21,669 nt of DNA, taken from an uncultured Oscillospiraceae bacterium. Lineage in GTDB: Bacteria; Bacillota_A; Clostridia; Oscillospirales; Oscillospiraceae. The DNA lies in contig CAKTNU010000007.1 in the NCBI GenBank assembly GCA_934589325.1, forward strand, positions 1-21,669. Reading direction: 5' to 3'. This document shows positions 1 through 5,490 of the stretch, piece after piece (within the stretch, counting starts at the first letter, position 1; each line of letters opens with the position of its first letter). Made by a program: the position numbers and the translations under genes. Under the pieces are notes generated by a model, which made no database searches, was not told the origin of the DNA, and was given only the letters and a program-made list of their open reading frames with translations.

Positions 1-2
1 TG

Positions 3-281
3 AGCATGTGGGCAAATGTCCGCCGCGGCGAGAAGAACAATATCTCCCCGTTCAAAGATAAGGCAAACTTCCAGTTTGACACTTCGCTGCCCTATGAGCT
101 GGCGGTGTTCAACCGCACAGCGACCGAGCTGTTCCGCTCCGTTCCCGAGGGTATCGAGCGCTTTGACGAGCTGCGGCAGGTGCTACCTGCGCTCCAGCTT
201 TTCGGAGACATCGACGAGAAGTACGTTGCAAAGGACTCGCTTATCCGCGAATTTATCGGCGGCGGCATATACGAGTATTAA
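3..281 (+). CDS. Nucleoside (uridine) kinase family protein, C-terminal fragment
   Basis: The reading frame is open from the first bases of the window to a TAA at 279-281, so only the last 92 residues of a longer protein are visible. The segment beginning SMWANVRRGEKNNISPF, followed by the FDTSLPYELAVF stretch, resembles the C-terminal part of the clostridial uridine kinase-like P-loop proteins, which phosphorylate nucleosides. The P-loop and catalytic residues lie outside the window, so activity cannot be checked. The ATG at position 6 is internal to the conserved domain and is not taken as the start. A strong terminator follows directly. Family assignment is from recall of the conserved tail; moderate confidence. 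Confidence 0.7.
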   Translation, partial: SMWANVRRGEKNNISPFKDKANFQFDTSLPYELAVFNRTATELFRSVPEGIERFDELRQVLPALQLFGDIDEKYVAKDSLIREFIGGGIYEY

Positions 282-326
282 AAAAATCAAGTACTTTGTC
301 CGAATAAGACAAAGTACTTGATTTTT
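282..326 (+). terminator. Rho-independent terminator of the kinase gene
   Basis: A perfect 19-bp inverted repeat (282-300 with 308-326) encloses a 7-nt loop (301-307). The 3' arm ends in a run of five T. The stem begins one base after the stop codon at 279-281. The A-run on the 5' side means it could also act on the opposite strand. Its 3' arm contains the -35 box of the next gene. Confidence 0.9.
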
Positions 327-346
327 ATATATTATCAGGATATAAT
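318..346 (+). promoter_or_regulatory. Sigma-A promoter of the XRE/S24 repressor gene, with possible operator
   Basis: TTGATT (318-323) and TATAAT (341-346) are separated by exactly 17 bp, a near-consensus sigma-A promoter, with the start codon 35 bp downstream at 381. The -35 box overlaps the 3' arm of the preceding terminator. The 8-bp palindrome AAGTACTT occurs at 289-296 and 312-319, the second copy touching the -35 box. A repressor binding there would block this promoter; autoregulation is inference. Confidence 0.8.
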
Positions 347-380
347 ATTCAAAAATATCTGCCGCGAAAGAGGACACGAT

Positions 381-1094
381 ATGTATGAAAATATAGGCGC
401 AGTAATTTCGGCCCGGCGCCGCGAAATGGGGCTGAATCAGGCGGAGCTTGCCGCCGTGCTTGAAAAAATGGGCTTTGAGGTGACGAATCAGGCCGTCTCA
501 AAGTGGGAAAAGGGCGCGACTCTGCCGAACGCAAGACAGTTTCTTGCCATCTGCGATGCACTGGATGTAGAAGATATCAGTGGGCTGTTTTCGGGCTCAT
601 CGGACGGTCTTCTTGCGGGGCTTGACCGCGAGGGGCGCAGGCTTGCGCTGGAGTATATCCGGCTCCTGCGCGACAGCGGGCGCTACTCGGACAAGCGGCC
701 GAAGACGGCGGCTGTCGACCGAAGCGCACCTGTGCGCACACTGCCGCTGTATTCACTGGCCGTTTCCGCGGGCACGGGGCAGTTTCTCGACGGCGAGGAC
801 TATGTGATGGTCGAGGTCGGGCAGGAGGTGCCGGACGGGTCGAACTTCGGCGTCCGCGTCGCAGGAGACAGTATGGAGCCGGAGTTTCATGACGGGCAGA
901 CCGTCTGGGTACGTCAGCAGCGCAGCCTGATGACCGGTGAAATAGGCATTTTCCTCTACGACGGCAGCGCCTACCTCAAGCAGCTCGTTGCGCTCAAGGA
1001 TTCAATGGCGTTGCACTCGCTGAACCCCGCATATTCCGACATCGTTATATCGCCCGAGCTGCCCCTGCGTGTGCTGGGCAAGGTGCTGAGATAA
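381..1094 (+). CDS. LexA-like repressor: XRE helix-turn-helix plus S24 self-cleaving peptidase
   Basis: The 237-residue protein has an N-terminal XRE-type helix-turn-helix (about residues 5-60, with NQAELAAVL and TNQAVSKWEKG). Its C-terminal half is a S24/LexA-type peptidase (about 120-237). The serine of GDSMEP (S164) and the lysine of AYLKQL (K200) form the expected Ser-Lys dyad. The A130-G131 pair in VSAGTG sits where LexA-family proteins cut themselves. Such proteins are DNA-binding repressors inactivated by autocleavage, in LexA and phage CI through RecA filaments. The ATG at 381 is chosen because AGAGG lies upstream and the helix-turn-helix begins immediately; longer in-frame starts overlap the promoter. 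It converges with spoVAC, leaving a single base between the stop codons. Targets are unknown; it could be an SOS-type or stress regulator, or a domesticated phage repressor. Confidence 0.88.
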   Translation: MYENIGAVISARRREMGLNQAELAAVLEKMGFEVTNQAVSKWEKGATLPNARQFLAICDALDVEDISGLFSGSSDGLLAGLDREGRRLALEYIRLLRDSGRYSDKRPKTAAVDRSAPVRTLPLYSLAVSAGTGQFLDGEDYVMVEVGQEVPDGSNFGVRVAGDSMEPEFHDGQTVWVRQQRSLMTGEIGIFLYDGSAYLKQLVALKDSMALHSLNPAYSDIVISPELPLRVLGKVLR

Positions 1095-1095
1095 G

Positions 1096-1533
1096 TCAGC
1101 CGCCGAACAAAACAAGCAGCAGGCCGTATATCACGCTTGCTGATATGCCATAAACGATGACGGGTCCGGCAATGATAAACATCTTGGCCGCAGTACCGGT
1201 GATGAAGCCCTCGGTCTTAAATTCCAGCGCCGGGGCGACGACGGAGTTTGCAAAGCCGGTTATCGGCACGAGCGTGCCGGCCCCGGCGAGCTTTGCAATA
1301 TCGTCATATACGCCGAGCCCGGTCAGCAGTGCCCCGAGAAATACCAGAGTTATGGACGTCGCACTCGCGGCGGCGGTCTTGTCGAGCCCGCAGACGCAGC
1401 GGTACAGGTCGCCCGCGAGCTGGCCGAGGCAGCAGATAAAGCCGCCGATCAGAAAGGCGAACAGCATATTTTTCAGTATCGGCGAGCGCGGGGCATGCCG
1501 GTCAGCGTATTTTTTGTATTCTTCGTTGGTCAT
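1096..1533 (-). CDS. spoVAC: Stage V sporulation protein AC (dipicolinic acid channel subunit)
   Basis: The 145-residue protein is the full usual length of SpoVAC. It carries the family hallmarks: the N-terminal TNEEYKKY segment, FLGALLTGLGVYDDIAKLAGAG, VPITGFANSVVAPALEFKTEG and FIIAGPVIVYG. Hydrophobic segments suggest several membrane spans. SpoVAC is an inner spore membrane protein that behaves as a mechanosensitive channel and helps move Ca-dipicolinate into the forespore and out at germination. Its usual partners SpoVAD and SpoVAE are not next to it: the gene downstream is the convergent repressor, and upstream is the ROK gene. The ribosome binding site GGGGAG (1540-1545) lies 6 nt before the ATG, inside the 3' arm of a strong hairpin described separately. 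Confidence 0.93.
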   Translation of the reverse strand: MTNEEYKKYADRHAPRSPILKNMLFAFLIGGFICCLGQLAGDLYRCVCGLDKTAAASATSITLVFLGALLTGLGVYDDIAKLAGAGTLVPITGFANSVVAPALEFKTEGFITGTAAKMFIIAGPVIVYGISASVIYGLLLVLFGG

Positions 1534-1535
1534 AA

Positions 1536-1584
1536 AAATCTCCCCTTTACTGCGTATTTTTTGCAGTTGAGGGGAGATTTATTC
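1536..1584 (-). promoter_or_regulatory. Hairpin covering the spoVAC ribosome binding site, with candidate sigma-G promoter
   Basis: Between the ROK stop codon and the spoVAC start, 1536-1545 pairs perfectly with 1571-1580, and ACTGC (1549-1553) with GCAGT (1563-1567), around a 9-nt loop (1554-1562). On the minus strand the 3' arm contains the spoVAC GGGGAG and is followed by five T, so it can be both the ROK terminator and a lock on spoVAC translation. GAATA (1580-1584) lies 18 bp from AAAAATA (1555-1561, in the loop). This fits the sigma-G -35 fully and 4 of 6 defined -10 positions. A transcript from there would lack the 5' arm and leave the ribosome binding site free. The hairpin is certain as sequence; the promoter is inference. 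Confidence 0.6.
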
Positions 1585-1590
1585 TGAAAC

Positions 1591-2970
1591 TTATTTGATT
1601 TCGGGCAGCGAGGCCGCGACAGCAGATTGGCCGACTCTGCGGAAATATTCGTCCGGCAGCGCGAGGCGGAGTCTGTCCGCAAGCTCGGGGTACTCGCTGT
1701 GCAGGACATTCTCACAGGCCGAGATTATCAGGTCGCCGCCCTTGCCCGACATTACGCGGCCGAGCAGCAGTACACTGCGGCAGCCGTACAGACTTTCGTA
1801 ATACGCCAGCGTGTGCGCCAGATAAACGCCGATACTGCGGTAGACCGCGGCGGCGCGCTCGTCGCCCTCGTCCATTAGCTTCTGCACGGCCTTGAGCTTC
1901 TCTGCCGGAGACAGTGCCTCGTCCAGCTCTATACCGGCGCGGGGCGCCAGCTTGTTCACGCCGTCCTGCGAGAAATATTTCACGCCGCAGCCGATATCAC
2001 CGCTCCACTCGTCGCGCATTGCAGCGGGATTTGCGTCGACGGGGACAAAGGCCAGCTCGTTTAGCCAACCGGTTATGCGCCCCTCGGCATCGACGAAGCC
2101 TGCGGCCTCGCTGGTGCCCATTGCTATGCCGAGCACCCTGTTCTCTTTGAGGCTCATGGCTCCGGCCAGCGCGGTGACGTCTCCGTCATTCACGACGCAG
2201 AAGGGGATTCCGCCGAAGGTGTCGGTTATGGCGCGGATGTAGATATCCTTGACCTTCGCGTCAAATTCGTCCTTCGGCACCTTAAGGAACAGCGATGCGC
2301 TCATCGTTCGGTTATTTATATATATGCCCGCCGACGAGACACCGACTGCGTCCACACGCGGCATATGCGCCGCCGCGGATCTCAATGCGGCAACTATGCC
2401 GTTGTAATGGTACTCGGGGCCGGAATTTGTTTTTGGGAACCAGACGACTTCTTCGGAGTACACGGCCTCTCCATCTATTACGGCAGATACTTTACGGTCG
2501 CTCCCGCCCGCGTCAAAACCGATACGGCAGCCGTCCGTGTGGCCGCCGATGGCCTTGGGCGAGTCCTTGGCGGCGGGCAGCACGTCGACAGAAACGACCT
2601 CGAACGGCCTTTCAAAGACATTGGCCATGTAATCCCAGTCAAATTCCTGCTTTCCGCCGGCGCAATATATCGAACGCAGGTAGTTATATATATCCCCGTC
2701 ACCGCGTACAAAGATCCTATAGCCGCCCTTCATCCACAGCAGGGTCTTGACGAGCCGGTCAATGTAATAGCGGTTGGCCTCGCGCATTTCGGGCGTGCCG
2801 TGGATATACGTTTCGACCGAGGCCATCTCGCCGTTTGCGCGCTCAAGCGCAATGCCGACGGGCTTTGCTGCACTGCGGAGAAAAGCGGAGTTGTATTTAT
2901 ACAAGGGGATGAAACCGGGGTCAAGCTCGGGCAAATTTTTAATATCGATGTCTATTCCGAGAAATTTCAT
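1591..2970 (-). CDS. Large ROK-family (sugar kinase-like ASKHA fold) protein
   Basis: The 459-residue protein has an ASKHA/ROK-type domain from about residue 148. FDAGGSDRKVSAVIDG resembles the first phosphate loop, VVNDGDVTALAGA (about 259-271) the ROK ENDANAAALAE segment, and GIAMGTSEAAG (281-291) the glycine-rich loop. The first ~145 residues are an extension absent from ordinary ROK kinases of about 300 residues. The usual ROK zinc motif CxCGxxGCxE is not visible; the corresponding area reads SGDIGCGVKY. Whether it phosphorylates a sugar is therefore open, and the substrate is unknown. The ATG at 2970 follows GGAGGTG with good spacing; the longer in-frame start at 3021 overlaps promoter sequence. 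It is transcribed alone, divergently from the ABC-F gene, and ends at the hairpin in front of spoVAC. Confidence 0.75.
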   Translation of the reverse strand: MKFLGIDIDIKNLPELDPGFIPLYKYNSAFLRSAAKPVGIALERANGEMASVETYIHGTPEMREANRYYIDRLVKTLLWMKGGYRIFVRGDGDIYNYLRSIYCAGGKQEFDWDYMANVFERPFEVVSVDVLPAAKDSPKAIGGHTDGCRIGFDAGGSDRKVSAVIDGEAVYSEEVVWFPKTNSGPEYHYNGIVAALRSAAAHMPRVDAVGVSSAGIYINNRTMSASLFLKVPKDEFDAKVKDIYIRAITDTFGGIPFCVVNDGDVTALAGAMSLKENRVLGIAMGTSEAAGFVDAEGRITGWLNELAFVPVDANPAAMRDEWSGDIGCGVKYFSQDGVNKLAPRAGIELDEALSPAEKLKAVQKLMDEGDERAAAVYRSIGVYLAHTLAYYESLYGCRSVLLLGRVMSGKGGDLIISACENVLHSEYPELADRLRLALPDEYFRRVGQSAVAASLPEIK

Positions 2971-3044
2971 GCGCCGCACCTCCGAAAACATGTCTGTATA
3001 TATTATATCATGCCACGTCAAAAATTCATTGCTTGATCATGGCT

Positions 3045-3073
3045 ATTATATCATGTGCTTGTGCATGTGTCAT
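3045..3073 (-). promoter_or_regulatory. Sigma-A promoter of the ROK gene
   Basis: On the minus strand ATGACA (3068-3073) and TATAAT (3045-3050) are 17 bp apart, and the -10 is preceded by TGA (extended -10 type). A second ATGATATAAT lies on the same strand (3002-3011), closer to the gene, with only a poor -35 and possibly an alternative start. About 70 nt of leader would separate the start site from the ATG at 2970. Confidence 0.7.
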
Positions 3074-3086
3074 GCAAATTATTGCA

Positions 3087-3115
3087 TTGCGCAAAGCGGC
3101 CGGCGGTGTTATAAT
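3087..3115 (+). promoter_or_regulatory. Sigma-A promoter of the ABC-F gene leader
   Basis: TTGCGC (3087-3092) and TATAAT (3110-3115) are 17 bp apart. Transcription would begin near 3122, about 256 nt before the ABC-F start codon, giving an unusually long leader. The -35 boxes of this promoter and the divergent ROK promoter are only 13 bp apart. Confidence 0.7.
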
Positions 3116-3148
3116 AACAATAAAGTTGAATTGAACGGAGATGCACGA

Positions 3149-3169
3149 ATGGATCATACTTCCTGCTGA
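3149..3169 (+). CDS. Candidate 6-residue leader peptide upstream of the ABC-F gene
   Basis: ATG at 3149 opens a 6-codon frame (MDHTSC, stop TGA at 3167-3169). It is preceded by CGGAG (3136-3140) at 8 nt, a usable ribosome binding site in the early leader. An alternative frame starts at 3141 (MHEWIILPAEYQGAGT, stop 3189-3191), but its ATG abuts the GGAG with no spacer, so it is less likely. Short leader ORFs whose stalled translation triggers readthrough are known for lincosamide/pleuromutilin resistance ABC-F genes. Its translation here is inference. Confidence 0.4.
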   Translation: MDHTSC

Positions 3170-3317
3170 ATATCAAGGCGCCGGAACATAGTGCCGGGGC
3201 GCAGAACTGCCGCCCTGTGCTTTGCCGCGCCTTTTCGCAGGAAAGTACATCGGCGTATCCGATATTGATACAGCGGCGGGCCGCGCCCGGAAACGGGTCA
3301 TAGGCCGTGCCATATCA

Positions 3318-3360
3318 AAATTTCGGCTGCGGGACTTTCCTGCGGCCGAAATTTCTATTT
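3318..3360 (+). terminator. Candidate attenuator hairpin upstream of the ABC-F gene
   Basis: AAATTTCGGC (3318-3327) pairs with GCCGAAATTT (3345-3354). TGCGGGA (3328-3334) pairs with TCCTGCG (3338-3344) with two G-U pairs, giving a 17-bp stem with loop CTT. The tail TTTCTATTT is only moderately U-rich, so termination may be partial. The ribosome binding site GGAGG (3366-3370) lies just outside the stem. Confidence 0.6.
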
Positions 3361-3377
3361 GGTATGGAGGGCGCAGA

Positions 3378-4874
3378 ATGTCGCTTATTGATATAAAAAA
3401 TCTCAGCTTTGCCTATGATGGCAGCACGGAAAAGGTCTTTGATAATGTCAGCTTTCAGATAGACAGCGATTGGCGGCTCGGCCTTGTAGGACGCAACGGC
3501 CGCGGCAAGACGACGCTTCTGAAAATACTTATGGGCAAGCTCGAGTATTCGGGCAGTGTCACAGCAAACGTGGATTTTGATTATTTTCCGCTGGAGGCTG
3601 AGGATGCCTCTCTTCCGGCGCTTGAGGCGCTCGGCTGCACCGACGTGGAGGAGTGGCGTCTGCGGCGTGAAATGTCGCTGCTGGGGCTGGACGATCCGCT
3701 GCTCGAGAGGGAGTTCCGCACGCTTTCCGGCGGCGAGCGGACAAAAATACAGCTGGCCGCGATGTTTGCAAAGGAAGATGGATTCATGCTCATCGACGAG
3801 CCGACCAACCATCTTGACGAGGCCGGACGCAGACAGGTATCGCGCTATCTGCGGCGCAAGAGGGGCTTTATCCTCGTCTCGCACGACAGAGCATTTCTTG
3901 ACGGCTGTGTGGACCATATCCTTTCGATAAACCGAGCGGATATCGAGGTGTGCCGCGGCAGCTTTTCTGCATGGCTTGAAAACAAGGAGCGGCGCGATAT
4001 GTATGAGCTGGCGGAAAATGACCGGCTGAAAAAAGAGATAAGCCGCCTTGAGGCGGCCTCACGCGAAAAAACACAGTGGGCGGAGCGTGCCGAACGCGCA
4101 AAGATCGGCTTTGATCCGACCAAGACAGAGAAAAGTATGGGACGCCGGGCATATGAGGGCGCAAAAAGTAAGAAGTCGATGAAGCGTGCCAAGGCGATAG
4201 ACCGGAGGATACAGGATGGCATCGCGCAGAAATCGGCGCTGCTGAAGAATATCGAGACCGCGGACGAGCTGAAGCTGAGCCCGATGGAACACAGCTCCGA
4301 ACGACTGCTGGAGCTGAGAGCCATCACGATAGATTACGGCTCCGGCCCCATCGCGCTGCCGCTGGATCTTGAGCTGCGGCAGGGACAGCGTATCGCCCTG
4401 CGCGGCGGGAACGGCTGCGGGAAGTCAAGTGTCCTCCGCCTGATAGTGGGAGAAGACATCCCGCATGGCGGAACGATATGGCGCGCCGGCGGACTGAAGA
4501 TATCATATGTACCGCAGAACAGCTCGTTCCTGCGCGGGGATCTGCGCAGCTTTGCACGCGAGCGCGGTATAGACGAGAGCAGATTCAAGACCATACTGTG
4601 CAAGCTCGGAATAACGCGGGAGCATTTTGCGCGCAGCATGGCCGGATTCAGCGCCGGGCAGCGCAAGAAGGTGCTGATAGCGGCGAGCCTCTGCGAGCAG
4701 GCACATCTGTATATCTGGGATGAGCCGCTGAACTATATCGACATCCAGTCGCGTATGCAGATAGAGGAGCTGCTGCTGCGCATCGCGCCGACGATGATAT
4801 TCGTCGAGCACGACCATGCCTTCTGCACCCGCATCGCGACCGACAGCCTGTACATGGATGCGCCGGAATGTTGA
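3378..4874 (+). CDS. Lsa-type ABC-F ribosomal protection protein (antibiotic resistance)
   Basis: The 498-residue protein has two ABC ATPase domains and no membrane segments, the ABC-F arrangement. Domain 1: Walker A GRNGRGKTT (38-46), signature LSGGERTK (116-123), Walker B with E141, then TNHLD. A charged helical linker spans about 200-300. Domain 2: Walker A GGNGCGKSS (343-351), signature FSAGQRKK (424-431), Walker B YIWDEPLNYID with E449, switch histidine in VEHDH. The second-domain wording and the length match Lsa-type proteins rather than housekeeping EttA/Uup types. Relatives bind the ribosomal E site and displace lincosamides, streptogramin A and pleuromutilins from the peptidyl transferase centre. 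GGAGG (3366-3370) decides the ATG at 3378 over a longer in-frame start at 3222, which would run through the attenuator. It follows a long regulated leader. Actual drug spectrum is not predictable here. Confidence 0.88.
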   Translation: MSLIDIKNLSFAYDGSTEKVFDNVSFQIDSDWRLGLVGRNGRGKTTLLKILMGKLEYSGSVTANVDFDYFPLEAEDASLPALEALGCTDVEEWRLRREMSLLGLDDPLLEREFRTLSGGERTKIQLAAMFAKEDGFMLIDEPTNHLDEAGRRQVSRYLRRKRGFILVSHDRAFLDGCVDHILSINRADIEVCRGSFSAWLENKERRDMYELAENDRLKKEISRLEAASREKTQWAERAERAKIGFDPTKTEKSMGRRAYEGAKSKKSMKRAKAIDRRIQDGIAQKSALLKNIETADELKLSPMEHSSERLLELRAITIDYGSGPIALPLDLELRQGQRIALRGGNGCGKSSVLRLIVGEDIPHGGTIWRAGGLKISYVPQNSSFLRGDLRSFARERGIDESRFKTILCKLGITREHFARSMAGFSAGQRKKVLIAASLCEQAHLYIWDEPLNYIDIQSRMQIEELLLRIAPTMIFVEHDHAFCTRIATDSLYMDAPEC

Positions 4875-4890
4875 AAACATTCATCGGCTC

Positions 4891-4920
4891 TTGCAATACT
4901 GCACCATGCAATGATATAAT
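4891..4920 (+). promoter_or_regulatory. Sigma-A promoter of the fluoride riboswitch transcript
   Basis: TTGCAA (4891-4896) and TATAAT (4915-4920) are 18 bp apart, with TGA just before the -10 (extended -10). Transcription would begin near 4927, at the very edge of the riboswitch aptamer. Confidence 0.75.
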
Positions 4921-4926
4921 ACGGAC

Positions 4927-5011
4927 AAGGGAATGAAGTTCTCCCGCAGGGTGACCTGAAAATGTTGAAAAACTGATGACTTCTGCTTTTCCGGCAGAAG
5001 TCATTTTATTT
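4927..5011 (+). ncRNA. Fluoride riboswitch (crcB motif)
   Basis: The element lies directly between a promoter and a fluoride channel gene. GGGA (4929-4932) pairs with TCCC (4942-4945), enclosing ATGAAGTTC. The loop bases GAAGT (4935-4939) can pair with ACTTC (4979-4983) to form the family pseudoknot, and the conserved CTGATGAC (4973-4980) precedes it. The same ACTTC is part of the terminator stem 4976-5004. Fluoride binding, which stabilises the pseudoknot, would therefore prevent termination and switch the gene on. Unusual is an extra hairpin CAGG-GTGA-CCTG (4947-4958) after the first helix; the usual third helix appears reduced to GTT-GAAA-AAC (4964-4973). Confidence 0.88.
4976..5011 (+). 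terminator. Expression-platform terminator of the fluoride riboswitch
   Basis: ATGACTTCTGC (4976-4986) pairs perfectly with GCAGAAGTCAT (4994-5004) around a 7-nt loop and is followed by TTTATTT. The 5' arm overlaps the aptamer pseudoknot strand, making the two structures exclusive. Confidence 0.88.
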
Positions 5012-5022
5012 GGGAGGCATAT

Positions 5023-5388
5023 ATGCTGAATTGTCTCATAGTAGGGGCAGGCGGTTTTATAGGGGCAGTGCTGCGGTATCTCATGTCACAGCTGCCGCTC
5101 GATAAAAGCGGCGTATTCCCGGTAAATACGCTGCTGATAAATGTGCTGGGGGCCTTTGTGATAGGCACCGTTACGGCAGTTGGCGCAAAGAATACCGGCC
5201 TTGACCCGCATCTGACACTGCTGCTCAAGACCGGTATCTGCGGCGGCTTCACTACATTTTCGACCTTTGCGCTGGAATCCGCGTCCCTGCTTCAAAGCGG
5301 CCGGCTGACCATCTCGGCAGTGTATATGCTCTTGAGCGTGACACTATGCGTTGCCGCAGTATTTCTCGCCGGAGCGCTTTTCGACTGA
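5023..5388 (+). CDS. crcB: Fluoride channel CrcB/FluC
   Basis: The 121-residue membrane protein has four hydrophobic segments and the Fluc signatures: GAGGFIGAVLRY at the N terminus, the conserved asparagine in TLLINVLG (N40), and GICGGFTTFSTF (71-82), which holds the phenylalanine/threonine pore motif. Fluc proteins work as antiparallel homodimers that let fluoride leave the cytoplasm. A single gene here fits the dual-topology homodimer form rather than the two-gene heterodimers of some Gram-positives. GGGAGG (5012-5017) lies 5 nt before the ATG. Expression is set by the fluoride riboswitch immediately upstream; rarA downstream has its own promoter. Confidence 0.95.
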   Translation: MLNCLIVGAGGFIGAVLRYLMSQLPLDKSGVFPVNTLLINVLGAFVIGTVTAVGAKNTGLDPHLTLLLKTGICGGFTTFSTFALESASLLQSGRLTISAVYMLLSVTLCVAAVFLAGALFD

Positions 5389-5428
5389 TGCATGCGAATA
5401 CCCGCCCCGTCATGCCGACATATTATCT

Positions 5429-5457
5429 TTTACAAAGCCGGGCGGAAATGATATAAT
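5429..5457 (+). promoter_or_regulatory. Sigma-A promoter of rarA
   Basis: TTTACA (5429-5434) and TATAAT (5452-5457) are 17 bp apart, again within the decamer ATGATATAAT (5448-5457). The rarA ATG follows 33 bp downstream. Confidence 0.78.
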
Positions 5458-5490
5458 AAATATAACTTTTTTTCACAGAGGTCAGCGCTC

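Larger units (their letters stand above)
3122..3377 (+). promoter_or_regulatory. Attenuator-type leader RNA of the ABC-F gene
   Basis: The gap 2971-3377 between the ROK and ABC-F genes contains two divergent promoters and this roughly 256-nt leader; no longer ORF in it looks real. Three mutually exclusive pairings are visible. CCTGTG (3214-3219) can pair with CGCAGG (3236-3241). CGCAGGAAAGT (3236-3246) is perfectly complementary over 11 nt to ACTTTCCTGCG (3334-3344). That last segment is also part of the 17-bp hairpin 3318-3354 just before the ribosome binding site. This is the layout of an antiterminator competing with a terminator. Response to ribosome-targeting drugs is inferred from the downstream gene and known relatives such as B. 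subtilis vmlR and Listeria lmo0919. Confidence 0.65.

Noticed and set aside
2365..3036. 223-residue open frame on the plus strand opposite the ROK gene
   Set aside because: It is antisense to a conserved protein, has no recognisable domain, no suitable ribosome binding site, and runs into the ROK promoter. Such frames arise from GC-rich third codon positions.
3222..3377. 52-residue N-terminal extension of the ABC-F protein
   Set aside because: The extension would cross the attenuator hairpin; GGAGG before ATG 3378 and the 498-residue length typical of Lsa proteins decide for the shorter form.
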